Assembly: GCA_002784625.1 (NCBI GenBank)
Contig: PFLP01000053.1
Location: 1-42,327 of the forward strand
DNA length: 42,327 nt
From: Candidatus Pacebacteria bacterium CG_4_10_14_0_8_um_filter_42_14
Lineage (GTDB): Bacteria; Patescibacteriota; Microgenomatia; UBA1400; PJMF01
Direction of reading: 5' to 3'
Shown: positions 27,501 through 36,714 of the stretch, piece after piece
Numbering within the stretch: the first letter of the stretch is position 1
How the letters are laid out: each line of letters opens with the position of its first letter
Notes under the pieces: generated by a model
The model's input: the letters and a program-made list of their open reading frames with translations, nothing else
The model's database searches: none
Told to the model about the DNA's origin: nothing
Program-made: the position numbers and the translations under genes

Positions 27501-28802
27501 ATGGCATCACAACGAGTAATCACCGCAATCGACATCGGCACTGACAAGTGTGCGACTCTGATATCCACAGTTGATGATAATGGTCAGCTACAAGTTGTTG
27601 GTGTATCAGTGGTTCCTGCCAGGGGCATGAGACGCAGCCAGATCATTGACCTGGAAAAAGTGCTCGAGACCATCACAGAAAGTCTTGATGGAGCTGAGCG
27701 CATGGCTGGTTTTGAAATTCAGTCAGCATACGTTTCTGTAGCTGGCACCCACATCTCGTCCAGAAATTCTAAAGGGGTGGTTGCTGTTGCTTCACCGAAT
27801 CAAGAGATCACTCGCTCCGACGTAACCAGAGTAACCGATGCAGCCCGGGCCGTGTCCATGCCATCAGATCGACAAATTATTCATGTGATTCCCAATGCTT
27901 ATAAAGTCGATTCTCAAGATGGGATCAAGGATCCAGTTGGTATGACGGGAGTTAGACTCGAGTCAGAAGCACACATCATTACGGGCATGAGTACGACTTT
28001 ACTGAATATTGAGAAATGTCTTCAAGATCTCGGTCTCACCGTTGATGGCTTTGTTTTCGCAGGGCTGGCATCATCGATGGTGACTCTATCAGAAACGGAA
28101 AAAGAACTTGGCGTTGCTGTGGTCGACATTGGCGCTGGATCAACTTCGATTTGTGCTTATCTAGAGGGATCTCTAATTTTCTCAGCCTCTGTGCCGATTG
28201 GAGCTCGTCATATTACCCAAGACATTGCTCTTGGTTGTAGAGTCAGTCTTGAGACAGCAGAAAAGATAAAACTCTCACTCGCTAAAGAAGAGAGTCAACT
28301 ATCTAGACCTCACGCTGGAGAATCAAAGGAAGACTTTATTGCTCGCAAGAAAAAAGCTGATCAAATAAAGTTATCTGACTTTGGCGTCGATGACGGCGAG
28401 TCACTTTCACGAAAAACTGTTATCGACGGCATCATGGTTCCTAGAATTCAGGAGATATTTTCTTTGATCAGTGAACAGCTTGATGACGCCAACATCATTT
28501 CCGAGATTCCTGCCGGTGTTGTTGTTACCGGAGGGGGTGCGGATACAGTCAGAATAGTTGAAGTCGGGAAGCAAGAACTGAAACTTTCGGTGCGAGTTGG
28601 TCAACCTGAAGAACTAAAAGGATTGACCAGTGATATTCACAAGCCTTCTTTTGCGACTAGCATTGGGTTGCTTGCTTATGGCAAAGCACATGGCGGCGGG
28701 ACAGCTAAGCGGTCTTTTTCTTTGAATTTTCTCGGTTCAAAGCCAAATTTTTCATCAATTACCAACTGGTTTAAGAAAGTAATAGCATCAGTATTACCGT
28801 AG
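27501..28802 (+). CDS. ftsA: Cell division protein FtsA
   Basis: 'ITAIDIGTDKCATLISTVDDNGQLQVVGVSVVPARGMRRSQIIDLE', 'VAVVDIGAGSTSICAYLEGSLIFSASVPIGARHITQDIALG', 'GVVVTGGGADTV'. Confidence 0.94.
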   Translation: MASQRVITAIDIGTDKCATLISTVDDNGQLQVVGVSVVPARGMRRSQIIDLEKVLETITESLDGAERMAGFEIQSAYVSVAGTHISSRNSKGVVAVASPNQEITRSDVTRVTDAARAVSMPSDRQIIHVIPNAYKVDSQDGIKDPVGMTGVRLESEAHIITGMSTTLLNIEKCLQDLGLTVDGFVFAGLASSMVTLSETEKELGVAVVDIGAGSTSICAYLEGSLIFSASVPIGARHITQDIALGCRVSLETAEKIKLSLAKEESQLSRPHAGESKEDFIARKKKADQIKLSDFGVDDGESLSRKTVIDGIMVPRIQEIFSLISEQLDDANIISEIPAGVVVTGGGADTVRIVEVGKQELKLSVRVGQPEELKGLTSDIHKPSFATSIGLLAYGKAHGGGTAKRSFSLNFLGSKPNFSSITNWFKKVIASVLP

Positions 28803-28818
28803 AGAACAGAGATCTGGT

Positions 28819-28846
28819 TGATTCTACTTTTAGAAGTGATACACTG
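28819..28846 (+). promoter_or_regulatory. Sigma70-like promoter upstream of ftsZ
   Basis: TTGATT (28819-28824), 16-nt spacer, extended -10 TGaTACACT (hexamer 28841-28846); ATG 14 nt further downstream. Confidence 0.5.
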
Positions 28847-28860
28847 CGAGATATATCGAT

Positions 28861-30144
28861 ATGGCATTAGTTAAACCCTCAAATACAACATTCGCTAAAA
28901 TCAAAGTAATTGGCATCGGTGGAGGTGGCAGCAACGCCGTCAATTCCATGATTAACTCGAAGCAAATTCAAGGCGTTGAGTTCATTGCCATTAACACAGA
29001 TGCGCAAGCATTGTTAACCTCACAAGCAGATACAAAACTTCAAATTGGCTCAAACTTCACCAAGGGTCTTGGTTCTGGTGCCGACCCAGAAGTTGGTAGA
29101 ACCGCAGCCGAAGAGTCATACGAAAAGCTCAAAGATCTTTTATTTGACACCGACATGGTTTTCTTAACTGCTGGTATGGGTGGTGGCACTGGCACTGGCG
29201 CAACTCCCGTCATCGCGGAAATTGCTAAAGAATCTGGAGCCTTAACGGTTGCTGTAGTTACCAAGCCTTTTGCTTTTGAAGGGGTGCGAAGAATGCAAGC
29301 CGCTGTCGAAGGCATTGATCTTCTCAAAAATTCAGTTGACACCCTAATTGTTATTCCTAACCAACGCTTGATGGATGTGGTAGACAGTAAAATGACTCTG
29401 CTAGATGCCTTCAGATTAGCAGATAATGTCTTGGGACAAGGTGTCCAAGGGATTTCCGACTTAATCACGGTCGCGGGCTTAATCAATGTTGACTTTGCCG
29501 ATGTTAAAACCATCATGACCGACTCAGGTTCAGCCCTGATGGGAATTGGTGAAGCCAGCGGTGAAAATAGAGCATCGACCGCAGCTCGTATGGCTGTCGC
29601 CTCTCCACTTCTTGAGGTTTCCATCGATGGTGCTAAAGGAATTCTTTTCAACGTTACCGGCGGTCCTGACATGACCATGACCGAAGTTTCAGATGCATCA
29701 CAGATTATTGCCAACGCTGCCGATCCAGACGCCAACATAATTTTTGGAGCCACAATTGACGAAGAAATGGGCAACAAAATTAAAATTAGTGTTATTGCCA
29801 CAGGGTTTGATGAAGGACAAATGGGTTACAGCCGACCAAATACAGCCATGTTCGGTGCTTACAGTCGACAGTCAGACACTAGGGTAAAACCAAAAACTCA
29901 AGAGGTCGAAGAAGAGCAAGAAATGAAAATCGATCGTGCTCCAAGCGGCTACACTCAGCCTTTAACAACGGGCCAGCTGACTTCACCAAACGCTGACGAA
30001 TCGCCTTTTGTTCATTCTGAGGAGTTTGAAAAAGATTCTTCTGCGCAAACGAGTGCTCCTAAGAAGCGATCAGAAAAGTCTGATTCCGCCGATGAACCAT
30101 TTGGCCAATTCGAGATTCCTGCATTTTTGCGCAGGAAAAAGTAA
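28861..30144 (+). CDS. ftsZ: Cell division protein FtsZ
   Basis: Tubulin signature '[22 protein letters not shown]', '[14 protein letters not shown]', conserved C-terminal peptide '[10 protein letters not shown]'. Confidence 0.97.
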   Translation: MALVKPSNTTFAKIKVIGIGGGGSNAVNSMINSKQIQGVEFIAINTDAQALLTSQADTKLQIGSNFTKGLGSGADPEVGRTAAEESYEKLKDLLFDTDMVFLTAGMGGGTGTGATPVIAEIAKESGALTVAVVTKPFAFEGVRRMQAAVEGIDLLKNSVDTLIVIPNQRLMDVVDSKMTLLDAFRLADNVLGQGVQGISDLITVAGLINVDFADVKTIMTDSGSALMGIGEASGENRASTAARMAVASPLLEVSIDGAKGILFNVTGGPDMTMTEVSDASQIIANAADPDANIIFGATIDEEMGNKIKISVIATGFDEGQMGYSRPNTAMFGAYSRQSDTRVKPKTQEVEEEQEMKIDRAPSGYTQPLTTGQLTSPNADESPFVHSEEFEKDSSAQTSAPKKRSEKSDSADEPFGQFEIPAFLRRKK

Positions 30145-30180
30145 GTTCCTTCTAAAGGTGTAAGACGGCAGAGATTGAGT

Positions 30181-30186
30181 TAGAAT
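30181..30186 (+). promoter_or_regulatory. -10-like TAGAAT 7 nt before ileS ATG
   Basis: Sequence GAGTTAGAATacagcttATG. Confidence 0.4.
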
Positions 30187-30193
30187 ACAGCTT

Positions 30194-33022
30194 ATGGTAA
30201 AACGCGTTGCATTGTTTCCAGTAGAACTTGATATCCCCGAATTAGAAAAGTTTGTTCTTGAGTTCTGGAAAAAAGACGATACCTTCAAAAAATCAGTAGA
30301 GCAGAGACCTGTGGATAAGCAGTACGTATTTTACGATGGACCTCCATTCGCAACTGGTATGCCCCACGCAGGCCATCTTTTAGGCTCGACTAGTAAAGAT
30401 TTAATTCCCCGTTACTGGACAATGAAGGGTTATAGAGTTGAGAGAATCTGGGGTTGGGATTGCCATGGTTTGCCAATCGAAAATATGATTGAAGGGCAGC
30501 TCAAGCTTAAAGGGGGTAAGAAAGCTATCGAGGAGATGGGTATAGATTTGTTCAACAATGCCTGTCGGTCAGAGATCTTGCGTCTTGATGCTGAGTGGGA
30601 AAAAATCATTAATCGCATTGGTCGCTGGGTAGACTTTGAGAATAACTATAAAACAATGGACACAAGCTATATGGAGTCTGTTTGGTGGGGTTTCCAGCAA
30701 ATGAATGAAAAAGGTCTTGTTTATGAAGGCAAAAAAGTTATTTTATACTGCCCTCGCTGCTCAACACCTCTCTCAAACTTTGAAATCGCTATGGATAATA
30801 GCTACAGTACAGTCACCGACTGGGCTACTACTTATAAATATAAAGTGGTGGGACAAGAGAATATTTATTTATTAGCTTGGTCCACTACCCCTTGGAATAA
30901 ATTAGCGACACCGGCTTTAGCTGTGAATCCCGATCTTCAGTATGTGACTGTGGAACAGGGTGAAGAGAAATATATTTTGGCTGAATCAAGGCTAAGCATG
31001 CTGCGTGAGGAGCCAAAATACAAAATAATTGCAAAGCAGCTTGGCAGCGAGTTAACTAAGCTTTCATTTGAGCCTCACTATGATTTCTATCCTGATCGAG
31101 CTGACGATGAGAGAATTGGTGTTTTAGTGGCTGATGCTTTTGTTACAGACGACGAAGGCACTGGTGTGGTAACTCTGGCAGTCTATGGTGAGGATGACTA
31201 CCGCGTTATGCAAAAAGAGCATATCCAGATTGTTGAACACGTTGATGACGAGGGCAAACTTAAGCCTGAGGTCGAGCCCTGGGCAGGCATGTTTATTCTT
31301 AAAGTAAACGATAAAGTCAATGATGATCTCGAAGCCAGAAATCTTATTTATGCCAATGTGAAACATACCCACTCTGTTGCTGAGTGCTATCGTTGTAAAA
31401 CCAGACTTTACTACGCGCCTCTTCCTGCATGGTTTATTGACATTCAAAAACTGAAGCCCGAGCTCATTGCCGCCAACGAGAATATTTCCTGGTATCCAGA
31501 TCATCTTAAGCATGGTCGCTTTGGTAAAGGACTAGAGACTGCTCCTGACTGGAATATTTCTAGATCAAGATATTGGGGAACTCCAATTCCAATTTGGAGA
31601 TCTGAAGACGGTCAAGACAGAGTCATCGGCTCTATTGAAGAGCTAAAAAAATGGGCTGTTGATCAGGAAGTTGCGGAAAAAGTGACAGATATTCACCGTG
31701 AGAATATTGACTTCATTGAAGTATGGGTAGATGACGCCAAAACTATCGTGGGCAGACGAGTGCCTGAAGTTTTTGATGCTTGGATTGAGTCTGGCTCAAT
31801 GCCTTATGCCTCTAGACACTATCCTTTTGAGAACAAAGAACTTTTTGAAAAGACCTATCCAGCTCAGTTTGTCAGTGAGTATATTGCTCAGACCAGAGCT
31901 TGGTTCTACACCATGCACGTTATTTCTGTGGCAATCTTTGGTGGTAGTGCCGTAGAAAATACCCTTACTACTGGAACGATTATGGCGGCTGATGGTTCCA
32001 AAATGAGTAAGTCAAAAAGAAACTTCACAGATCCGATGGAAATCGTTGAAAAAATGGGAGCGGATAGTTTTAGACTTTATCTAATGAGTTCGCCGGTAAT
32101 GCGATCAGAGAATATTAATTTTAACGAAAAAGAAATTTCCGATATTCGTAAAAAAGTCTTCGTGATTTGGTATAACTGCCTCTCTTTCTATAAGCTGTAC
32201 CGCCCAAATGAGCCACTGGTCTCACTCGTAACCAAGAAACCAAAACATGTACTTGATAGATGGATTCTTAGTCGTGCTCATACTTTAATTAGTGAAATTA
32301 CCGAAGCGCTTGATAATTACGATACAGTCTCATCAAGCAGACAGCTCATGGCGTTTATCACAGAAATCTCCACTTGGTATCTTAGGAGAAGTCGCGATCG
32401 TTTCAGAGTAGATGATAATCAAGAAGGTCTAGATGTTTTTGGTACAGTTTTGGCTTTACTTTCACAGCTTTTTGCTCCAGTAGCTCCGTTCTTCTCAGAG
32501 TTCGTTCATGCCCAAGTTATTGATGCCGATGGAAGCGTGCATCTCACCGATTGGCCTGAAGCTCGTTTAGATCTTCAAGATCTAATGCTTGAATCTGACA
32601 TGACAAATATCAGAGTCATAGTTGAAAAAGTTCATGCAGCTAGAGCTGAAGCGGGCATTAAACTTCGCCAGCCTTTGGCAAAGATCACCGTCACCGCTCC
32701 GTATGCAGAAGCTGATCCAGAAGTCATCCAGGTGCTTCTTGATGAGATTAATGTGAAAGAAGTTGTTTGGAACACTGATGAAAGTGCCGATCTAACTGTT
32801 GAGTTGGATACAGTTTTGACCCCAGATCTAGAAGCAGAAGGTCAAGCCAGAGAGTTAATCCGCAACATTCAGGTCTTAAGAAAACAGTCTGGTTTGGGTC
32901 GAGACGACACGGCAACAGTTTCAGTTCCAAGTATCCCAGAAAAATGGCAAAAAGAAATTGAATCAAAAACAAAAGTTGAATTGGTGTTGGGTGATGAGAT
33001 TGGCTTGATCGCGAAAGAATGA
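30194..33022 (+). CDS. ileS: Isoleucine--tRNA ligase, eukaryote/archaea-like (type 2)
   Basis: 'YDGPPFATGMPHAGHLLGSTSKDLIPRYWTMKGYRVERIWGWDCHGLPIE', KMSKS motif 'DGSKMSKSKRNF'. Confidence 0.95.
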   Translation: MVKRVALFPVELDIPELEKFVLEFWKKDDTFKKSVEQRPVDKQYVFYDGPPFATGMPHAGHLLGSTSKDLIPRYWTMKGYRVERIWGWDCHGLPIENMIEGQLKLKGGKKAIEEMGIDLFNNACRSEILRLDAEWEKIINRIGRWVDFENNYKTMDTSYMESVWWGFQQMNEKGLVYEGKKVILYCPRCSTPLSNFEIAMDNSYSTVTDWATTYKYKVVGQENIYLLAWSTTPWNKLATPALAVNPDLQYVTVEQGEEKYILAESRLSMLREEPKYKIIAKQLGSELTKLSFEPHYDFYPDRADDERIGVLVADAFVTDDEGTGVVTLAVYGEDDYRVMQKEHIQIVEHVDDEGKLKPEVEPWAGMFILKVNDKVNDDLEARNLIYANVKHTHSVAECYRCKTRLYYAPLPAWFIDIQKLKPELIAANENISWYPDHLKHGRFGKGLETAPDWNISRSRYWGTPIPIWRSEDGQDRVIGSIEELKKWAVDQEVAEKVTDIHRENIDFIEVWVDDAKTIVGRRVPEVFDAWIESGSMPYASRHYPFENKELFEKTYPAQFVSEYIAQTRAWFYTMHVISVAIFGGSAVENTLTTGTIMAADGSKMSKSKRNFTDPMEIVEKMGADSFRLYLMSSPVMRSENINFNEKEISDIRKKVFVIWYNCLSFYKLYRPNEPLVSLVTKKPKHVLDRWILSRAHTLISEITEALDNYDTVSSSRQLMAFITEISTWYLRRSRDRFRVDDNQEGLDVFGTVLALLSQLFAPVAPFFSEFVHAQVIDADGSVHLTDWPEARLDLQDLMLESDMTNIRVIVEKVHAARAEAGIKLRQPLAKITVTAPYAEADPEVIQVLLDEINVKEVVWNTDESADLTVELDTVLTPDLEAEGQARELIRNIQVLRKQSGLGRDDTATVSVPSIPEKWQKEIESKTKVELVLGDEIGLIAKE

Positions 33023-34077
33023 AACAATGGTTTTTACTTGCATTTATTTTGAGCTTTGCTCTTCTTAGTGTTGTTACTTTAACAAGTCTTGATCAAGCAT
33101 TGGCTGCCAGACAGCTTCTATTCTTTTTACTAGGAGTCTTGGTTTTTTTTGGTGTCCAAAGATTGTCTTTTTCACAAATTCTAAGTTTGAGTCCGTGGTT
33201 CTACCTTACGGTTTTCGTTCTTTTAGTTTTGGTGCTCTTCTTGCCAGAGACGAGAGGAACTCATCGCTGGTTGTCGTTTGGAGGTATTTTTGATTTGCAG
33301 CCGTCACAACTAGCAGTTCCAGCAGTTTTACTTTTTACGCTAGAGCTAAAGAGATATATTAAGAAACCTGTTTGGTATTGGTTGGGAACACTTGCGGCAA
33401 TTGCTTTAATTGGCGCTCTTATCTTCTTTGAACCTGACTTAGGAATGTCACTCTTAGTTGGTTTTGTATCGCTAAATTTAATTTGGTTACAGCCACTAAA
33501 GTCAAGGTATGTCGTCTCAGCAGCTATTGTTGGCGCGGTCGTAGTTTTCGTGGCCTGGACATTTCTCCTGCGACCATATCAAAAACTGAGAATTACAAGT
33601 TTTATAAATCCTCAGGAAGTGGAAACGGCAAGTAACTATAATGTCAGACAATCAATTATTGCAGTAGGATCAGGCCAAATACTTGGAAGAGGCATGGAAA
33701 AAGGGGTGCAGTCACAACTTCAATTTCTGCCTGAACAAGAAACAGATTTTATTTTTGCCGCCTTTTCTGAAGAGTTTGGTTGGATTGGCTCCAGCCTAGT
33801 CGTGGTCTTATACGGAATACTGCTTACATATTTATTGCGATTTTCTCGTCGAGTAGAAGGCTCAGAGCAGTTATTTATATCCAGCGTTTTTGCTTACTTT
33901 TTATTCCAAGTCAGTATTAACATAGGTATGAATATTGGTTTGGCTCCAGTTACTGGCATAGCTTTGCCTTTATTCTCGCATGGAGGTAGCTCATTATTGA
34001 CCTCATGCGGCATGCTCGGGATTACTCAAGTTGTCTTTAACGAAACCAGGCAGAAGTCAGCGCTCCATATTGCCTAA
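33019..34077 (+). CDS. Second SEDS family protein (RodA/FtsW/SpoVE)
   Basis: 'RGTHRWLSFGGIFDLQPSQLAVPAVL', 'FEPDLGMSLLVGFVSL', 'LPEQETDFIFAAFSEEFGWIG', 'FSHGGSSLLTSC'; ATGA overlap with ileS. Confidence 0.88.
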   Translation: MKQWFLLAFILSFALLSVVTLTSLDQALAARQLLFFLLGVLVFFGVQRLSFSQILSLSPWFYLTVFVLLVLVLFLPETRGTHRWLSFGGIFDLQPSQLAVPAVLLFTLELKRYIKKPVWYWLGTLAAIALIGALIFFEPDLGMSLLVGFVSLNLIWLQPLKSRYVVSAAIVGAVVVFVAWTFLLRPYQKLRITSFINPQEVETASNYNVRQSIIAVGSGQILGRGMEKGVQSQLQFLPEQETDFIFAAFSEEFGWIGSSLVVVLYGILLTYLLRFSRRVEGSEQLFISSVFAYFLFQVSINIGMNIGLAPVTGIALPLFSHGGSSLLTSCGMLGITQVVFNETRQKSALHIA

Positions 34078-34086
34078 AAAGCGTGA

Positions 34087-34092
34087 TATACT
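34087..34092 (+). promoter_or_regulatory. Extended -10 (TGaTATACT) 9 nt before rplU ATG
   Basis: Sequence GCGTGATATACTactcccctcATG. Confidence 0.5.
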
Positions 34093-34101
34093 ACTCCCCT
34101 C

Positions 34102-34422
34102 ATGACAGAAGAAACTTACGCAATCATTCAACTTAGTGGAAAACAGTTTTCTGTTAAGCCAGGAGAGACTCTTGTTGTGCCTACCCAAGAGACACCAGCT
34201 GAGGAGTCTTTTGTGATTTCTGATGTCCTGCTACTCAGTAAGGCCGGAAAAGTAACGGTTGGAACTCCACTTGTCTCCAAGTCGAGTGTCACTGCCAAAG
34301 TTTTAGAGCACAGACGCACTAAGAAATTAAGAGTCGCAACCTTTAAATCCAAATCTCGAACACGAAGAGTAAAAGGTCATCGTCAAGGCGAAACTGTCAT
34401 TGAGATAACCGCTATAAAATAA
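34102..34422 (+). CDS. rplU: 50S ribosomal protein L21
   Basis: 'YAIIQLSGKQFSVKPGETLVVPT', 'KVLEHRRTKKLRVATFKSKSRTRRVKGHRQGETVIEI'; near rpmA. Confidence 0.9.
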   Translation: MTEETYAIIQLSGKQFSVKPGETLVVPTQETPAEESFVISDVLLLSKAGKVTVGTPLVSKSSVTAKVLEHRRTKKLRVATFKSKSRTRRVKGHRQGETVIEITAIK

Positions 34423-34437
34423 GTAGCAAACCCAGAA

Positions 34438-35589
34438 ATGAAAAGTTATATATTCCAGCCTGGCACAACGCCACAGCTTTCATTAGTAGAATTAACTGCT
34501 GTCCTTGGTTTAAAGCCAACTCCCCTGACAGAATCTTTTGTTGTGGCTGATCTTGCTGATGATAAATCTCCCACAGATTGCATAGATCAACTCGGGGGAA
34601 CAGTAAAAATATACCAAGAGTTACAAGTTTTTCCTCACGATACTTCTTCCGAGACATTGAAGGAGGCAGTTATCTCAGTCCTGATAGAAACAGCAGCTGG
34701 GAATAAAATTTCATTCTCTCTTTCTGAGATTGGTAGAGATCATCTTGAGCACATTAGTGAAACCGAATTAAAGCACGACCTTCGTCAAGCTGGAGTGCCA
34801 TCAAGATATATTGAGGCCCCACCAGGAGGTTTGTCTGCCGCTGTACTCTTGCACCGAAAAAATTTGATTGAGCTTTCAATTTTGCAAACCAACGACTCAA
34901 TCTATCTGCTTAAATCAGTCTCTGTCCAGAACATAGATGCATGGACTGTGCGAGATAGAGGTAAGCCGTATGCTGACCGAAAGAAGGGCATGTTGCCTCC
35001 AAAAGTAGCTCGAATGATGCTTAATATAAATGCTCAGTACGATACTTCTGAGAATCGCCTGGTCTATGATCCGTTTTGCGGCACTGGCACAGTTTTGATT
35101 GAAAATATGTCACTTGGCTTCAAATCACTTGGTAGCGACATTGACGAAGCGGCTGTTAGAGGAGCGAGAGAGAATATGATTTGGGCAGCAGAGACACTTG
35201 GTGCCGATGAAGTTCCCCAGATATTACTGGCCGACGTCGCTCATGCAGTTCCAACTCTGCCAATTACAGCCATTGTCGCTGAACCATTCTTAGGAAAACC
35301 AAGTCCAAAACCACAGCAAATTGAAAATATCTTCAAAGGACTCGAAAAACTTTATCTAGGAGGCTTTCGACACTGGAGAAGTATTTTGCCAGAAGGCGCA
35401 CCAATCACGATCATTTTCCCAAGAAGTAGGGTCGGCAAAACTGTTCACTCAATGACTCGATTAATTGACAAGCTCGAGGAACTCGGCTACACTACACAGT
35501 CTGAACCACTCGTCTATGCGAGATCGGGCGCAGTAATAGAACGAGAGATTTACACATTTATATATAGGAATAAGCATGTCACACGTTAA
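34438..35589 (+). CDS. Trm11/TrmG10-like SAM-dependent RNA methyltransferase
   Basis: N-terminus '[22 protein letters not shown]'; motif I '[28 protein letters not shown]'; motif IV position reads 'VAEPFLGKP'. Confidence 0.75.
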   Translation: MKSYIFQPGTTPQLSLVELTAVLGLKPTPLTESFVVADLADDKSPTDCIDQLGGTVKIYQELQVFPHDTSSETLKEAVISVLIETAAGNKISFSLSEIGRDHLEHISETELKHDLRQAGVPSRYIEAPPGGLSAAVLLHRKNLIELSILQTNDSIYLLKSVSVQNIDAWTVRDRGKPYADRKKGMLPPKVARMMLNINAQYDTSENRLVYDPFCGTGTVLIENMSLGFKSLGSDIDEAAVRGARENMIWAAETLGADEVPQILLADVAHAVPTLPITAIVAEPFLGKPSPKPQQIENIFKGLEKLYLGGFRHWRSILPEGAPITIIFPRSRVGKTVHSMTRLIDKLEELGYTTQSEPLVYARSGAVIEREIYTFIYRNKHVTR

Positions 35590-35833
35590 AGCATCTGGAT
35601 CAGTCCGACAACATAAACAGGGTAAAAGACCGGGGAAGCGCCTTGGTGTCAAAAAATTCGGTGGCGAGGTCGTCAACACTGGCTCAATTATCATTCGTCA
35701 ACGTGGTTCGACTTATAAACCAGGTAACAATGTCGGCCAAGGTCGAGATTTCACTTTGTTTTCTCTCATTGATGGCGCAGTTGAGTTTGGTCGTCGCCAC
35801 TCCAAAACTGTTGTCAACGTCTTCGCTAAGTAA
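35576..35833 (+). CDS. rpmA: 50S ribosomal protein L27
   Basis: '[52 protein letters not shown]'. Confidence 0.95.
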   Translation: MSHVKASGSVRQHKQGKRPGKRLGVKKFGGEVVNTGSIIIRQRGSTYKPGNNVGQGRDFTLFSLIDGAVEFGRRHSKTVVNVFAK

Positions 35834-35840
35834 GCGCGTG

Positions 35841-35867
35841 AAAACTGATGCTGCACCAGCAGGTTTT
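35841..35867 (+). terminator. Weak terminator-like hairpin after rpmA
   Basis: AAAAC-TGA-TGCTG-CAC-CAGCA-G-GTTTT imperfect stem with short T-run, between rpmA stop and the parB start. Confidence 0.35.
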
Positions 35868-35874
35868 CCTGTGG

Positions 35875-35880
35875 TATACC
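35875..35880 (+). promoter_or_regulatory. Extended -10 (TGgTATACC) 6 nt before parB ATG
   Basis: Sequence CTGTGGTATACCtttgacATG. Confidence 0.4.
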
Positions 35881-35886
35881 TTTGAC

Positions 35887-36714
35887 ATGTCAAAAATGTC
35901 TTCAATCCAACTTCTTCCAATTGATCATTTGGAACCGAATCCTTTTCAGCCTAGAAACAAGCTTTCTGAGGAAGATGTCAGAGAACTGGCGGACTCAATT
36001 TCTCAATACGGAATTCTCGAACCTTTGGTTGTGGCGCATACACCAGCGGGTTACCAAATCATCGCAGGAGAGCGTAGGTGGAGAGCTGCTAGATTAGCGG
36101 GTCTGACTGAGGTTCCCGTCATCATTAAAGAAACTACGCCAAAAGAGATGCTGGAGATGGCTATTATTGAAAACGTTCAGAGAACGGACCTAACAGCTAT
36201 CGAACGCGCCCTGGCTTTTCAACAACTTCAGCGTGAGTTCGGCTTTAGTATTGCTGATGTGGCTAAACGAATTAGCAAGTCTGGCTCATATGTTAGTAAT
36301 ACTTTAAAATTGCTTACTTTGCCTGATGCCATCAAAGATGGCTTGATAAGTGGCTCAATTAGCGAAGGTCACGCCCGTGCTATTTCTGGAATTCCAGACG
36401 AAGCCACTATGGTTGAGGTTTACAAAAGAATCTTGAAAGAAACGGCTTCTGTCCGTAGAGCAGAGGAGCTAGCGAGATTCTATAAGCAGCGCTCAGATGA
36501 GCCAAGATTTAGAGTTGCGCGCCGAGTTTACGAAACAGATACTCGCGAAGTCGAAGCTTGGGAGAGAAAAATTCAAGATATGCTCAAAGCTAGTGCAAAA
36601 TTAAAATTAGTTCGTACCCAACAACAAACAAAAATCAGTATCACTATTAAAGGTGATCCCCATCAAACGCAAAAAGATCTCGAAAAAATAATGTCAGTTA
36701 TTCAAAAAGCGTAA
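35887..36714 (+). CDS. parB: ParB/Spo0J-family chromosome partitioning protein
   Basis: 'IDHLEPNPFQPRNKLSEEDVRELADSISQYGILEPLVV', 'IIAGERRWRAARLAGLTEVPVII', 'ENVQRTDLTAIERALAFQQL', HTH 'SIADVAKRISKSGSYVSNTLKLL'; start set at ATG 35887. Confidence 0.92.
   Translation: MSKMSSIQLLPIDHLEPNPFQPRNKLSEEDVRELADSISQYGILEPLVVAHTPAGYQIIAGERRWRAARLAGLTEVPVIIKETTPKEMLEMAIIENVQRTDLTAIERALAFQQLQREFGFSIADVAKRISKSGSYVSNTLKLLTLPDAIKDGLISGSISEGHARAISGIPDEATMVEVYKRILKETASVRRAEELARFYKQRSDEPRFRVARRVYETDTREVEAWERKIQDMLKASAKLKLVRTQQQTKISITIKGDPHQTQKDLEKIMSVIQKA

Noticed and set aside
29040-29801. 253-aa minus-strand ORF antisense to ftsZ
   Set aside because: Low-complexity Ala/Ser/Pro/Thr-rich translation mirroring a strongly coding + strand gene; shadow ORF of ftsZ.
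31124-31513. 129-aa minus-strand ORF opposite ileS
   Set aside because: Antisense to conserved IleRS sequence; considered spurious.
35643-35885. 80-aa + strand ORF overlapping rpmA in another frame
   Set aside because: L27 in the alternative frame is unambiguous.
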